Shown here in pieces: positions 8,609-18,213 of a stretch of 64,000 bases of DNA. Position numbers and translations under genes: made by a program. How positions within the stretch are numbered: position 1 is the first letter of the stretch; every line of letters starts with the position of its first letter. Source of the DNA: Alistipes sp. Lineage in GTDB: Bacteria > Bacteroidota > Bacteroidia > Bacteroidales > Rikenellaceae. The notes under the pieces are model-generated. The model had not been told where the DNA came from. It made no database searches and saw nothing but the letters and a program-made list of their open reading frames with translations. The stretch lies in the NCBI GenBank assembly GCA_017536555.1, contig JAFXHE010000003.1, positions 214,662-278,661 on the forward strand, read 5' to 3'.

Positions 8609-8642
8609 CAAGGGCTGTCAACCAAATGGTGTGACAACCCCT
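8609..8642 (-). terminator. Terminator of the starch-utilisation operon
   Basis: On the minus strand CAGGGGTTGTCA pairs with TGACAGCCCTTG, followed by a run of seven T. It lies 28 bp after the last GH13 gene and closes the operon that runs from susC. Confidence 0.8.
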
Positions 8643-8669
8643 GAATTATAACGATGTTATATATTGCGC

Positions 8670-10541
8670 TTATCGCTTGAACTCGACGATAAGTGCCGTA
8701 GCAGGAGCAACCTTACAGCCCTGCATTGTTACGCTCTCGCCCGTGATGACATCGCGGCCCTCGGTAAGCCCCTCCGAAATCTCGGCATAACGCTCCCACG
8801 CCACCTCGCGCGTATCGTCGCTATTGTTGATGTAGACAAACACCACCTCGCTGTCGTTATAGCGGAAGTAGGCGTAGGTGTTATCGCGGTCAATGAAGTG
8901 CAGCGTGCGACCATTGTGGATAACATCCTTTGACTTACGCCAGTTCATAAGCTTGTGGGTATAGTCGAATACATCCTTCTCGTCGCCTGTGTGCTGCGCA
9001 CGGTCAAAGAGGTTCTTGGCATCGCCCTCCCAGCCACCAGGGAAGTCTACGCGCAGCGTAGGATGACCCTTGGAACGATCCGTAGAACGGAACATAAGCT
9101 CATCGCCATACAACATCTGCGGCATACCACGCATTGTGCAGAGCATAGCTGCTACGAGCTTCATACGGCGTGCATCACCCTCAACAACATCACCCACACG
9201 GTCTGTGTCGTGATTACCTGCCATAATCATCATATTCTGCAAGTCGTGATATACAAAGTCGTGCGACAAGACATCATAGATACGGGTCATACCCTTACCC
9301 CAGCCACCGCGAGCACCGCCCTCGGTCATAGCTGCGCGAATAGCGTCGTGCAACGGGAAGTCCATAATAGACTTAAGGTGCGAGTTGAAGCCATCCTTAT
9401 TGTAGTTGCCGCCCTGCCAATATGCCAACTGCGGGATAGATGATGTCCACACCTCGCCCACGATATTGAAGTTGGGATACTCCTCCATAACAGCCTTACA
9501 CCACTGGCTCATAGGCATCTTCTCGTTATAGGGATATGTATCTACGCGGAAGCCATCAAGACCCGAGTACTCAATCCACCACACTGCCCACTGCTTAAAG
9601 TAGTTCAACAAGTAGACATTATCGAGGTTCATATCTGCCATCGAGCGGTCAAACCAGCCGCTCTCCATCTGATACAAATCTGACTTCGAGGCGTTAAAAT
9701 CCATATTGGTAGAGAAGGTCCAGTTAGACTGCGTATAGCTCTCCCACTTATGAGTCCAGTCCTCGAAGGGCTGGTCGGCATACCACCAGTGCGACGTTGA
9801 GCTATGGTTAGGCACGATATCCATAATAACCTTAAGGTCGCGCTTGTGACACTCCTCGACATAGCTCTTAAACAGCTCATTTGAGCCATAACGCGGGTCT
9901 ATGCGGTAGTAGTCGCTGCACGAATAGCCGTGATACGATGCACCATTCTCATTGTCGAGCAGCAGTGGAGTGCTCCAGATAGCCGTTGCACCAAGGTCTG
10001 CGATATAGTCAAGATGGTCTATTATTCCCTGAATATCGCCTCCGTGACGACGACCTGCACGTGAGCGATCCACCTTCTCTATAGTGTCATCCGTAGAGTC
10101 GTTAGAGGTATCGCCATTAGCAAAGCGGTCTGGCATTATAAGGTAGACAAAATCTGCCGTAGTAAAGCTCTTACGCTCGGCAGAGCCTGCCACGCGCTCT
10201 GCAATGGTATATATGTAGTTGAGTTTGCTCTTACCATTGGTAAAACGCAAGGTGTAGTCACCCGCCACAGCATCATCCTCGATGTCTACATCAACAAAGA
10301 GGTAGTTGGGGCTGTCTGCAGTGTGGACACCACTAACCGACACACCCTGATTGGCAGGAAGAATCTCAACGCTCCACGCGCCGATATTCTCGCCATTAAT
10401 CAACAGCTGCAACGGCGTATTCATACCCACCCACCACGACAACGGCTCAACGTGTTTGATTGTTGTCTTGGGCTTGGCGGCCTCGGCTGTGACAAGTGTC
10501 GACAGCATAACAAAGCATATCAAAGAAAAAAATCGTCTCAT
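8670..10541 (-). CDS. Periplasmic GH13 neopullulanase/cyclomaltodextrinase (SusA-like)
   Basis: This GH13 glucanohydrolase has a cleavable signal peptide (MRRFFSLICFVMLSTLVTAEA), so it is probably periplasmic, where it would cut imported maltooligosaccharides or pullulan and cyclodextrins. The start at 10541 is preferred because it gives a clean signal peptide; a longer frame adds 13 unlikely residues. Residues about 22-125 form the Ig-like cyclomaltodextrinase N-domain. The TIM barrel follows with VMDIVPNH, the nucleophile Asp in GFRVDTYP (about 333), the acid/base Glu in VGEVW (about 362) and the Asp in AGNHDTDR (about 445). A beta-sandwich C-domain ends the protein. It resembles SusA in role and layout and is the last gene of the sus operon, 11 bp after the previous GH13. 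Confidence 0.88.
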   Translation of the reverse strand: MRRFFSLICFVMLSTLVTAEAAKPKTTIKHVEPLSWWVGMNTPLQLLINGENIGAWSVEILPANQGVSVSGVHTADSPNYLFVDVDIEDDAVAGDYTLRFTNGKSKLNYIYTIAERVAGSAERKSFTTADFVYLIMPDRFANGDTSNDSTDDTIEKVDRSRAGRRHGGDIQGIIDHLDYIADLGATAIWSTPLLLDNENGASYHGYSCSDYYRIDPRYGSNELFKSYVEECHKRDLKVIMDIVPNHSSTSHWWYADQPFEDWTHKWESYTQSNWTFSTNMDFNASKSDLYQMESGWFDRSMADMNLDNVYLLNYFKQWAVWWIEYSGLDGFRVDTYPYNEKMPMSQWCKAVMEEYPNFNIVGEVWTSSIPQLAYWQGGNYNKDGFNSHLKSIMDFPLHDAIRAAMTEGGARGGWGKGMTRIYDVLSHDFVYHDLQNMMIMAGNHDTDRVGDVVEGDARRMKLVAAMLCTMRGMPQMLYGDELMFRSTDRSKGHPTLRVDFPGGWEGDAKNLFDRAQHTGDEKDVFDYTHKLMNWRKSKDVIHNGRTLHFIDRDNTYAYFRYNDSEVVFVYINNSDDTREVAWERYAEISEGLTEGRDVITGESVTMQGCKVAPATALIVEFKR

Positions 10542-10552
10542 ATATCTTCTGT

Positions 10553-11839
10553 TTACTTCACTAAAATCTGGTAATTCCAAGGTGCAATATCTCTCTCCAC
10601 GTGGCTATCTAACGCTACACGCTCGCCTGTTATTGCATCGCGGTAGTTGCCAGCATATATGCCCGTATAGAAGTCCGCGTGGATAGTATATGGCGACAAG
10701 TTCATAATTGCCACAACGCGGCTACCACGCACCTCACGCACAAAGGTCATCATACAATCCTTGGCATTATTCTCAATCTCTACCATCTCGCCACCACGCT
10801 CGCCTGCATACAACGCTCGCTCGCTATGTTTAAGCGACGTGAGCCTGCGATATAGCTCCGTAGTGCGATTTTCGACGTATGCCGACTGCGGTATAGGGTC
10901 GCGGTCAAAGAAGGCAAACGAGTGGTCGTAGCCCACCTCCTGACCAGTGTATATAAGCGGCATAGTAGAGGGCATAAGGAATGTCAAGGCGGTCATCACC
11001 TCCAGCGCACCACCAAAGCGCGTCTGTTCAGAGCCACTCCACGAGTTCTCGTCGTGGTTAGAGGTAAAGCTCATACGCATAGCCTCCTTGGGATACCTCT
11101 GTCGCTCGGCATATATGGCACTACGCAGATCCCATACACGGCGTGCCCCCTTGGCTATATCGCACATTATATGGTGGATGTTCCACTGATAACTCATATT
11201 GAAGGCACTGTCAAAGAGGTTATCCTCCTCTGCCTCGGCAAGCATAAATATATCGGGCTTTATGCGGTGTAGCTCCTCGCTAACCTCCTGCCAGAACTCA
11301 ATGGGCACAAGCATAGCCATATCGCAACGGAAGCCGTCAACACCAAACCTATCTACCCAATAGCGCATAGCATCTATCTGGTCACGCCATACGCCGTGGT
11401 TGGCATAGTTGAGCTTGGCGGTATCGCTCCAGTCCCACGGCACAAGAGGCACGCCCGCAGCATCGCGCTCATACCAATCTGCAGCACGCTCCGTAACCCA
11501 ACGAGCATCACGCGCCGTGTGGTTAGCTACCCAATCGAGCAGCACACGCATTCCAAGAGCGTGGGCAGCACGCACAAAGTCGAGCATATCTGCGTCGCTA
11601 CCAAACTCGGGGTTAACAGCCGTATAGTCGCGTATAGAGTAATACGAACCAAGAGAGCCTTTACGACCCTCTACGCCGATAGGATATATGGGCATAAGCC
11701 ATATAGCATCAATGCCCACAGAGCGTAAGAACGGAAGTCGCTCGATGGCTGCACGAAATGTACCCTCGACGGTAAATTGTCGAATGTTCATCTCGTAGAG
11801 TACAGCAGAGTAGCTCCATTCAGGATTTTTATACATCAT
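10553..11839 (-). CDS. GH13 alpha-amylase without signal peptide, probably cytoplasmic
   Basis: This 428-residue GH13 enzyme starts MMYKNPEWSYSAVLYEMN with no signal peptide, so it should act in the cytoplasm on sugars brought in by the MFS transporter. The start at 11839 is preferred because GAGGTG lies just before it. Barrel motifs are LLDWVANH, the nucleophile Asp in DGFRCDMAM (about 172), Glu in MLAEAEE (about 200) and Asp in TSNHDENSW (about 262). It is clearly paralogous to the lipoprotein at 11907, sharing the opening (YEFNVRQATVEG against YEMNIRQFTVEG) and the SYYSIRDY region, which suggests duplication followed by a change of compartment. The exact specificity, alpha-amylase or maltogenic, cannot be read from sequence. 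Confidence 0.85.
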   Translation of the reverse strand: MMYKNPEWSYSAVLYEMNIRQFTVEGTFRAAIERLPFLRSVGIDAIWLMPIYPIGVEGRKGSLGSYYSIRDYTAVNPEFGSDADMLDFVRAAHALGMRVLLDWVANHTARDARWVTERAADWYERDAAGVPLVPWDWSDTAKLNYANHGVWRDQIDAMRYWVDRFGVDGFRCDMAMLVPIEFWQEVSEELHRIKPDIFMLAEAEEDNLFDSAFNMSYQWNIHHIMCDIAKGARRVWDLRSAIYAERQRYPKEAMRMSFTSNHDENSWSGSEQTRFGGALEVMTALTFLMPSTMPLIYTGQEVGYDHSFAFFDRDPIPQSAYVENRTTELYRRLTSLKHSERALYAGERGGEMVEIENNAKDCMMTFVREVRGSRVVAIMNLSPYTIHADFYTGIYAGNYRDAITGERVALDSHVERDIAPWNYQILVK

Positions 11840-11906
11840 CACACCTCGAAAAAAAATCAACAGAGGGTACGACACCCTGTGACGCACCCTCCTGAATTAT
11901 AGCCAA

Positions 11907-13313
11907 TTATTTAGACATCACCTTGCAATCCCAAGCACCAAGCTCAAGCTGCTCGCCAGCCTTCAAAGTAAAGGTCTTGCCACAAGGAGAAGTATAATCG
12001 CCAGCAACAGCCTCGGTGATGGTTACAACCTGTGGCTCAACAGAGAAGTTGAACAAGCAGAATACCTTGTTATCCTCCTTCTCACGCGTGAATGCCAATA
12101 CTGTCTCGGGAGCACCCTCCATATATACCACAGGAGCGACATTCTCGCCTGCTGCAAGAGCCTTGTTAGCGTGGCGGAAAGCTGCCATATTCTTGTAGTA
12201 TGTACGCATCTGCGTGCCATACTCCAAGTCAACGAGCTCAACTACAGAGTCCTTCTCAAAGAACTGCAAACGACGGTTCAAACCAATCTCCTGACCTGTG
12301 TAGATAAGGGGCTGACCCTGCGGAAGAACGAATGTAAGGGTTGCAAATGCCTTGTATGCATCGCCCATACGCTCGTACTCGGTACCTGCCCAAGAGTTCT
12401 CATCGTGGTTAGAGGTAAACATAAGGCGCATATGAGGTGCAGGATAGTTAACCTCGTCACGAGCGATATACTCCTTAAGGTCGGCTACGGTCTTGGCATC
12501 GGTCTTGATAGTGCCGTCGCCAGCAACATTCTTGGTCTCGCTGCCACCCTTTGCCATAGCGTTGAAGATGTGGTGAAGCTCCCAAGCATAAGTGGCATCA
12601 AAGCCGCACTCCTGCAACCACTTCTCCTCGCCCTCTGCCAAGAGGTATACATCGGGGTTGATAGCCTTAACAGCTGTCCACGCATCCTGCCAGAAGTCTG
12701 CGGGAACATTCATAGCAACGTCGCAACGGTATCCATCTACACCAAGCTCAATCCAGTAGCAGAGAGCCTCCTTCATTGCGGCACGCATATCCTGATTCTC
12801 GTAGTTTAGCTTTGCGATATCTGTCCAGTCATACTCAACAATAGGCAACTCGGTCTCGGGGTCGATAACATACCAATCCTTCTTACCCTCGTTCCACCAA
12901 TTTGCATCGCGCGAAGTGTGGTTTGCAACCCAGTCGATGATAACCTTCAAACCGAGGTCGTGAGCAGCATCCAAGAAGTGCTTGAAGTCATCCATTGTAC
13001 CGAACTCGGGGTTGATAGCCTTATAGTCGATGATTGAGTAATATGAGCCGAGTGTACCCTTACGGCCATCAACACCAATAGGGCTGATAGGCATAAGCCA
13101 TACGATATCTACGCCCATATTCTTCAGCTCGGGGAGATACTTCTCGGCAGCTGCGAATGTGCCCTCAACAGTAGCCTGACGCACATTGAACTCATAGACA
13201 ACTGAATTATACTTGTCGTAGCCACTCTCTACAACCTGCTCCTCAGCGGTGTTGTTACTCATACAACCCACCATCGCCAACATAAGGGCGATAATTGAAA
13301 AAATCTTCTTCAT
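11907..13313 (-). CDS. GH13 alpha-amylase lipoprotein
   Basis: This 468-residue GH13 lipoprotein has a type II signal (MKKIFSIIALMLAMVGC) with Cys at 17, so it is membrane-anchored on the periplasmic or outer face. Catalytic motifs are IIDWVANHTSRD, nucleophile Asp in DGYRCDVAMN (about 196), Glu in LLAEGEEKW (about 225) and Asp in TSNHDENSWAG (about 303). A small beta-sandwich C-domain ends with LGAWDCKVMSK. It is a paralogue of the next downstream gene, 67 bp away, and part of the sus operon. Residues after the Cys (MSNNTAEE) do not match a strong surface-export signal, so its final location is uncertain. Confidence 0.87.
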   Translation of the reverse strand: MKKIFSIIALMLAMVGCMSNNTAEEQVVESGYDKYNSVVYEFNVRQATVEGTFAAAEKYLPELKNMGVDIVWLMPISPIGVDGRKGTLGSYYSIIDYKAINPEFGTMDDFKHFLDAAHDLGLKVIIDWVANHTSRDANWWNEGKKDWYVIDPETELPIVEYDWTDIAKLNYENQDMRAAMKEALCYWIELGVDGYRCDVAMNVPADFWQDAWTAVKAINPDVYLLAEGEEKWLQECGFDATYAWELHHIFNAMAKGGSETKNVAGDGTIKTDAKTVADLKEYIARDEVNYPAPHMRLMFTSNHDENSWAGTEYERMGDAYKAFATLTFVLPQGQPLIYTGQEIGLNRRLQFFEKDSVVELVDLEYGTQMRTYYKNMAAFRHANKALAAGENVAPVVYMEGAPETVLAFTREKEDNKVFCLFNFSVEPQVVTITEAVAGDYTSPCGKTFTLKAGEQLELGAWDCKVMSK

Positions 13314-13351
13314 AGTTTAGTACGTAATTTATTTTATTCTCTATTTTATCC

Positions 13352-13432
13352 GTTTTCTCTGTTTGCGCCGTTTTCTCTGTTTGCGCCGTTTGCGCCGTTT
13401 GCTCTGTTTGCGCCGTTTGCTCTGTTTGCGCC
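13352..13432. repeat. 9-bp tandem repeat between two GH13 genes
   Basis: Nine consecutive 9-bp units of three kinds, GTTTGCGCC, GTTTTCTCT and GTTTGCTCT, alternate between the 705-residue amylase stop and the next amylase start. The array ends at the stop codon of the upstream gene. It is inside the operon, so it is transcribed. Confidence 0.85.
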
Positions 13433-13438
13433 GTTAGG

Positions 13439-15556
13439 CTACTTGTTGATTACGATGTAGCCATACTCGGGAAGTGTGATATTGAGCTTACCCTCGCCCA
13501 AGCACTCAAAAGTAGCACCCTCTGTTGCGACAGCAACACCGTGACCTGCGCACTTGGCAAATGAGGGCAACTGAACCTCAACAGCACGCTCAACAGGACG
13601 CACATTCATAGCAACAACAGCCCAATCGCCCATATAGTGGCGCACGAATACCCATACATCGTCGTCAACATAGAGTGTGCGGAAGTCGCCATACATCAAC
13701 GGCATTGACTGACGGCGGTTCTTCAACAGTGCCTTGGTCTGTGCATACTCACGCAACTGGTGGTCGTTGTAGCCATCGAAACGCATCATATCGCGGTTAT
13801 CGGGATCATTAGCACCTGGAACACCATACTCATCACCCTGATAGATACAGGGAACACCAGGAACGGTGGTGATGATAGCCTTGAGGAGCTGCAAGCCTGC
13901 GTGACCCTTATCCAAATCACCTACGCCAACCTCACGGTGCCAGCCCTCTGCCTTATCATCGGGACACCACAACGACATATCGCCACCTGCAATAGAGATG
14001 AAGCGGGGCTTGTCGTGGTTACCTGTTATATTACCCATAGTGTGGTGTGAGCCATAAGCCGCCTCTGACTCCTCGACAGTACGGGCTACATCGCGCATAG
14101 AGCGGCTCGGGTCAGCGATGACATCGCGTGAGGTGTGATAGAGATTGAAGTCGAACTGCGAGTCGATCATACCTGTCTTAACATAGGAGCCTATAAGCTC
14201 CACGTCGCCATAGGTCTCGCCAATCTGCCACAATACACGCTCGGGCATTGATGACTTCATCTTATGGGTGAGCATACGCCAGTAGTTGAGCGGAATATGC
14301 TTACAAGCATCGTGGCGGAAACCATCGAAATCGAAGTTACGCACCCAGTGTAGTGCCGAGTCGGTCATAGGATCGCACACCTCCTCACGACGTGTATCGA
14401 GCGTGGGTATATGCTCATCAAACCAGGTGGTAAGACGTGTCTCGCCATCCCACAAGCCGATATTCTTGCGTCCATCGGGCAGGTAGAGCTCTGTTGTCCA
14501 GTCGGGATGCTGCTGAAGCACGGGAGAGTTGATATGCATATGGTTGGCAACATAGTCCAAGATGACATTCATCTGTGAGTCGTGCGCCGTTGCAAGCATA
14601 GTGTGTACCTCCTCGTCTGTACCAAAACGCTTATCTACAACAGTGTTGAAGATAGGCCAGTAGCCGTGATAGCCCGAGAACTTGGTCTTGGGGTTCTCGT
14701 TCTGTCCCCACGCGTCGTAGGGGTTCTGCGTGATGGGAGAGATCCAGATAGTGCTAACGCCAAGATCCTCAAAGAAGCCATCGTTAATCTTCTCGGTGAT
14801 ACCTGCTATATCGCCACCCTGATAGTCTACCTTATCGAGAACCTCGGGAGAGTTAAGCTTCCAGTCGTTAGCGGTATTTCCGTTCTTAAAACGGTCAATC
14901 ATAAGCGAGTAGAGTGCCTGTGACTGGTGATCCTGACGACGAATCTTCGTAGCGTCAACAACCACCTCGCCATACTCCAACGGCAGCAACACATCGTTGA
15001 AGCGACCCTCGTCTGATGTGGCAAAGACGCGTATTACAGAGCGGTCGACAGCTGCAGCACGCTTGGGGATAGTAACCTCGATAACATTACCATCAACCTC
15101 GACCTCATCTAAACGTATATTCTGCCACATTGCCAAAGCCTCCTTGACGGGCTTCTCGGCAACGATACTAACAACACCCTCCTCAACCTTTGTTGACGAC
15201 ATATAGCTCGCAGTGTCACGCTTTCCACCAAGCACAACGATAGAGAGCTTCTCCTCACCGTGCCATACATCGAGCGTAGAGACAAAGGCTGCATCATCTG
15301 CCGTAAGCTCAAACTCTGACCACTTGTCGGCAGTTGACACAAGCGTTATGCGAGCATCTTCTGTTGTGACATTATCTGCACCATCCCACTGGGGGTAGTA
15401 GTCGGTAAGGAAATGCGACGTAGTGCCAGAAGTGACTGTCATTGGGATAACAGCAAACTTGTTACCGAGCTCAAACTCGGCGGGCTGTTGTGTCTCACCT
15501 GCACACGCCACCATAAGCGTAGCAAGCAAGAGTGCGGCAATAGTTTTAATCTTCAT
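13439..15556 (-). CDS. GH13 alpha-amylase lipoprotein, large (SusG-like role)
   Basis: This is a 705-residue lipoprotein (MKIKTIAALLLATLMVAC, Cys 18). About 200 N-terminal residues form beta-rich domains, possibly a starch-binding or Ig-like module, before the GH13 barrel. The barrel starts at YSLMIDRFKNG and has ILDYVANH, the nucleophile Asp in DGFRHDACKH (about 414), Glu in QIGETYG (about 445) and Asp in GNHDKPRF (about 513). A beta-sandwich C-domain follows. By position directly after the SusE/F-like protein, and as the largest lipoprotein amylase, it is the best candidate for the SusG role of cutting starch at the cell surface. Sequence resemblance to B. thetaiotaomicron SusG is not close by eye, so no symbol is given. 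Confidence 0.85.
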   Translation of the reverse strand: MKIKTIAALLLATLMVACAGETQQPAEFELGNKFAVIPMTVTSGTTSHFLTDYYPQWDGADNVTTEDARITLVSTADKWSEFELTADDAAFVSTLDVWHGEEKLSIVVLGGKRDTASYMSSTKVEEGVVSIVAEKPVKEALAMWQNIRLDEVEVDGNVIEVTIPKRAAAVDRSVIRVFATSDEGRFNDVLLPLEYGEVVVDATKIRRQDHQSQALYSLMIDRFKNGNTANDWKLNSPEVLDKVDYQGGDIAGITEKINDGFFEDLGVSTIWISPITQNPYDAWGQNENPKTKFSGYHGYWPIFNTVVDKRFGTDEEVHTMLATAHDSQMNVILDYVANHMHINSPVLQQHPDWTTELYLPDGRKNIGLWDGETRLTTWFDEHIPTLDTRREEVCDPMTDSALHWVRNFDFDGFRHDACKHIPLNYWRMLTHKMKSSMPERVLWQIGETYGDVELIGSYVKTGMIDSQFDFNLYHTSRDVIADPSRSMRDVARTVEESEAAYGSHHTMGNITGNHDKPRFISIAGGDMSLWCPDDKAEGWHREVGVGDLDKGHAGLQLLKAIITTVPGVPCIYQGDEYGVPGANDPDNRDMMRFDGYNDHQLREYAQTKALLKNRRQSMPLMYGDFRTLYVDDDVWVFVRHYMGDWAVVAMNVRPVERAVEVQLPSFAKCAGHGVAVATEGATFECLGEGKLNITLPEYGYIVINK

Positions 15557-15703
15557 AATATTATGTTTTAGTTATTTTGCGTGGTGTAGTTGGCACGAAA
15601 ACACTGTCATCGCTGCCATATTTGGAGTCGGGCAGCCGATCAAAGCCACCCGACCAAGTAGTGTATCACCGCGCCTAAAACAGACACGGCGATACGCAGT
15701 AAA

Positions 15704-18175
15704 TTACTTTGAAGGGGTCTTACCTACCTCCATCACGTAGAGCTCAAGGTCTGCGGGATAGAAGTAGAGGTCGTAAGTACCGTCAGCAGGAACAAACATA
15801 TTGCCGCTGCCACCACCATTCATAAGGGTATATGCCTCGTTGATGACGATAGCAGGTGAGCCGTCGGGAGCACCGTAGTTATCGGTATCAATCCACTTGC
15901 CATAGAGACGCACCTTGAAGCCCTCTGAAGCAGAGATAGGCTGGTTAAGGAGCTTATAGCCACCATCACCCATAGCCTCGAACTTGATATCGCTGCCCCA
16001 ACCTGTCATATCACCGATCAAGCCGTACTCCTTCTCGGTAGGCTCGGGCTCGGGAGTAGGAACGTTGCCGTCCATAACATAAGAGAGGTCAGCGTTGATA
16101 GTGAAGAAGTGATCCTTGTCAAGTACAACGCCTGTGATGTCAGCAGTCTGTGCAGCGCCATTGTTGAAGATTACGCTGATAGTCTGACCAACGATAGACT
16201 CGGGAGCCTCCCATACGTAGTAGTCAACGCCACCAACATTCTCAACCTCGAGAGCCTGACCAGGCCAAGCACCACCAGTGTAGTTGTTGCCAGCATCGTC
16301 CCAAGCCCAGAGGTTACAGTTTGTCCAACCTGGAGCCGAAACGTCAGCATAGAGCTTAACCGTCTTTGCAGCATCCATAACATAAGACAAGTCAGCGTTG
16401 ATAGTGAAGAAGTGATCCTTGTCGAGTACAACGCCTGTGATGTCAGCAGTCTGTGCAGCGCCGTTGTTGAAGATTACGCTGATAGTCTTACCTGTAAGCT
16501 CGGCAGGTGCCTCCCATACGTAGTAGTCAACGCCATCAACATTCTCAACCTCGAGAGCCTGACCAGGCCAAGTGCCACCAGTGTAGTTGTTACCAGCATC
16601 GTCCCAAGCCCAGAGGTTACAGTTTGTCCAACCTGGAGCCGAAACGTCAGCATAGAGCTTAACAGAGTTAAGTGTAACGCCACCAGGAATCTCACCCTCT
16701 GCCATTACCCAAATGTCGAAGGTCGCGATGTTGAAGTATACATCATAAGTACCAGCTGCTGCAGCAAGGTTCTTACCACCAGCAACCAAAGTTGTCTGCT
16801 CGCCAACATTTACAACGAGAGGCTCAACATCACCAGCACCACCATAGTTGATAGCCCAGTCATTGTTGAAACGTACCTTGAACTGGTCGTCAGCAGTAAC
16901 TGCTACACCCTTACGTACGAAGAGGTTCTCGCCCACCTCGTTCATATAGAGGTCAGCAGACTCACCCCAACCAGTGATAGTACCTACAAGACCCCAACGA
17001 TCAGCCTCGATACCAGGCTGTGGAGGCTCGGGCTCGGGAGTAGTACCAGTGTTGCCACCAGTAGGCTCCTCCTGACCGAACATATCTGCGTTAAGCTCGT
17101 AGTATACCTCGTTAGGATTAGAGAGGTAGAAGTATACACGGTAGTTACCAGCGGTCTCAACAGCGATATTATCGCCACCCTGTACGCCGTCAACACCCCA
17201 GTTAAGAGCCCAGTCAGCATCAGCACGGAACTTAAAGCCACCAGAGAGGTTCTCGACATCGGCATAGAAGCGACGCTTTGCAGCGTTGAACTCCATAACA
17301 ACGTCGCCACCCCAACCGTTGAAGTCACCAATAACACCAATCTGGTTGAATGCGAAGTTCTTCTTCAACAAGCCAGTGTTGGTATCCATTGAGAAGTGGT
17401 AGAAGCGGTTTACAGTGTAGATATTGATGTTGCTACGGTCACCACCATCATTGTTGATAAGAGTTACCTCTGCAGCCTCTGCCTCGGGAGTCTCGCCTGA
17501 AGGAATACCCCAGTCGAAGTCCCAGTTAGCATCACGAGTAAACTTCCACTCACGTGAAGCATCATCTGCGCTACCGAAGTCAGCAACACCCTCATATACG
17601 CCAGTACCAGAGAAGTCATACAATACCTGGAAGTTAGTAGCAGCCTTATCGGGAGCCCAACCCTGATATGAACCAGGCATATAGATCATAGGATACTTCT
17701 TCTCTGCGCTTGTAGGAGTAATCTTTACGTCCACTGCATCAGAATAGTATGTATCGAATGAGTTACCAACAGTAGCACCAATGCGCAACTTAACATCTGA
17801 AGCTACATCAAGTGCAAGACCAAGACCTCCATCCTCAACAGATGAAGCGGCAGCAAGGTTAATCTGCTCGTAGGTAAGCTCAACCTCGGTTGTGCTGATA
17901 CCAACAGCTACGGGAACCTCAACGTCACCCTTTGCAATCAAGATAGAGTAGTTAGGAACGATCTTATCACCGAAGTATGCGGCATCCCAGCTAACTTTGA
18001 GTGTGTTGACCAATGTCTCGGCAGTGATGACGATATCAGTGTTCTCCAATTCGTGAAGTACAGGTGCCACCACCTGATCGGCGGGCAGTGTCTGTACCTT
18101 CTCCAAGTCAGATGTACAAGCTGACATAATGCCAGCTGCAGCTGCAAGGAGGGTAAAATATTTCAATATTTTCAT
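15704..18175 (-). CDS. SusE/SusF-like starch-binding outer-membrane lipoprotein, duplicated modules
   Basis: This 823-residue lipoprotein (MKILKYFTLLAAAAGIMSAC) belongs to the SusE/SusF type, which sits on the outer surface and holds starch for the SusCD importer. The N-terminal Ig-like SusE domain (about 35-155) is followed by several beta-sandwich carbohydrate modules. Three or more are of the SusE/F type with GLVGTITGWG or GVIGDFNGWGG openings. Two are near-identical 101-residue CBM26-like modules (KLYADVSAPGW, NLWAWDDAGN, WPGQALE, VIFNNGAAQT). A last SusE/F-like module (GLIGDMTGWG) ends the protein. It is roughly twice the length of B. thetaiotaomicron SusE or SusF and looks like one protein doing the work of both. 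It follows susD by about 40 bp. Confidence 0.85.
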   Translation of the reverse strand: MKILKYFTLLAAAAGIMSACTSDLEKVQTLPADQVVAPVLHELENTDIVITAETLVNTLKVSWDAAYFGDKIVPNYSILIAKGDVEVPVAVGISTTEVELTYEQINLAAASSVEDGGLGLALDVASDVKLRIGATVGNSFDTYYSDAVDVKITPTSAEKKYPMIYMPGSYQGWAPDKAATNFQVLYDFSGTGVYEGVADFGSADDASREWKFTRDANWDFDWGIPSGETPEAEAAEVTLINNDGGDRSNINIYTVNRFYHFSMDTNTGLLKKNFAFNQIGVIGDFNGWGGDVVMEFNAAKRRFYADVENLSGGFKFRADADWALNWGVDGVQGGDNIAVETAGNYRVYFYLSNPNEVYYELNADMFGQEEPTGGNTGTTPEPEPPQPGIEADRWGLVGTITGWGESADLYMNEVGENLFVRKGVAVTADDQFKVRFNNDWAINYGGAGDVEPLVVNVGEQTTLVAGGKNLAAAAGTYDVYFNIATFDIWVMAEGEIPGGVTLNSVKLYADVSAPGWTNCNLWAWDDAGNNYTGGTWPGQALEVENVDGVDYYVWEAPAELTGKTISVIFNNGAAQTADITGVVLDKDHFFTINADLSYVMDAAKTVKLYADVSAPGWTNCNLWAWDDAGNNYTGGAWPGQALEVENVGGVDYYVWEAPESIVGQTISVIFNNGAAQTADITGVVLDKDHFFTINADLSYVMDGNVPTPEPEPTEKEYGLIGDMTGWGSDIKFEAMGDGGYKLLNQPISASEGFKVRLYGKWIDTDNYGAPDGSPAIVINEAYTLMNGGGSGNMFVPADGTYDLYFYPADLELYVMEVGKTPSK
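16078..16663. repeat. 303-bp in-frame tandem duplication inside the SusE/F-like gene
   Basis: Two copies of a 303-bp unit begin at 16078 and 16381 and encode the CBM26-like module twice. They differ at only a few positions, for example TGGTWPG against TGGAWPG and PAELTGK against PESIVGQ. High DNA identity points to recent duplication or ongoing gene conversion. Confidence 0.85.
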
Positions 18176-18213
18176 AATGTTCTATTATTATATGGTATAA
18201 CAATCGTGAACTA

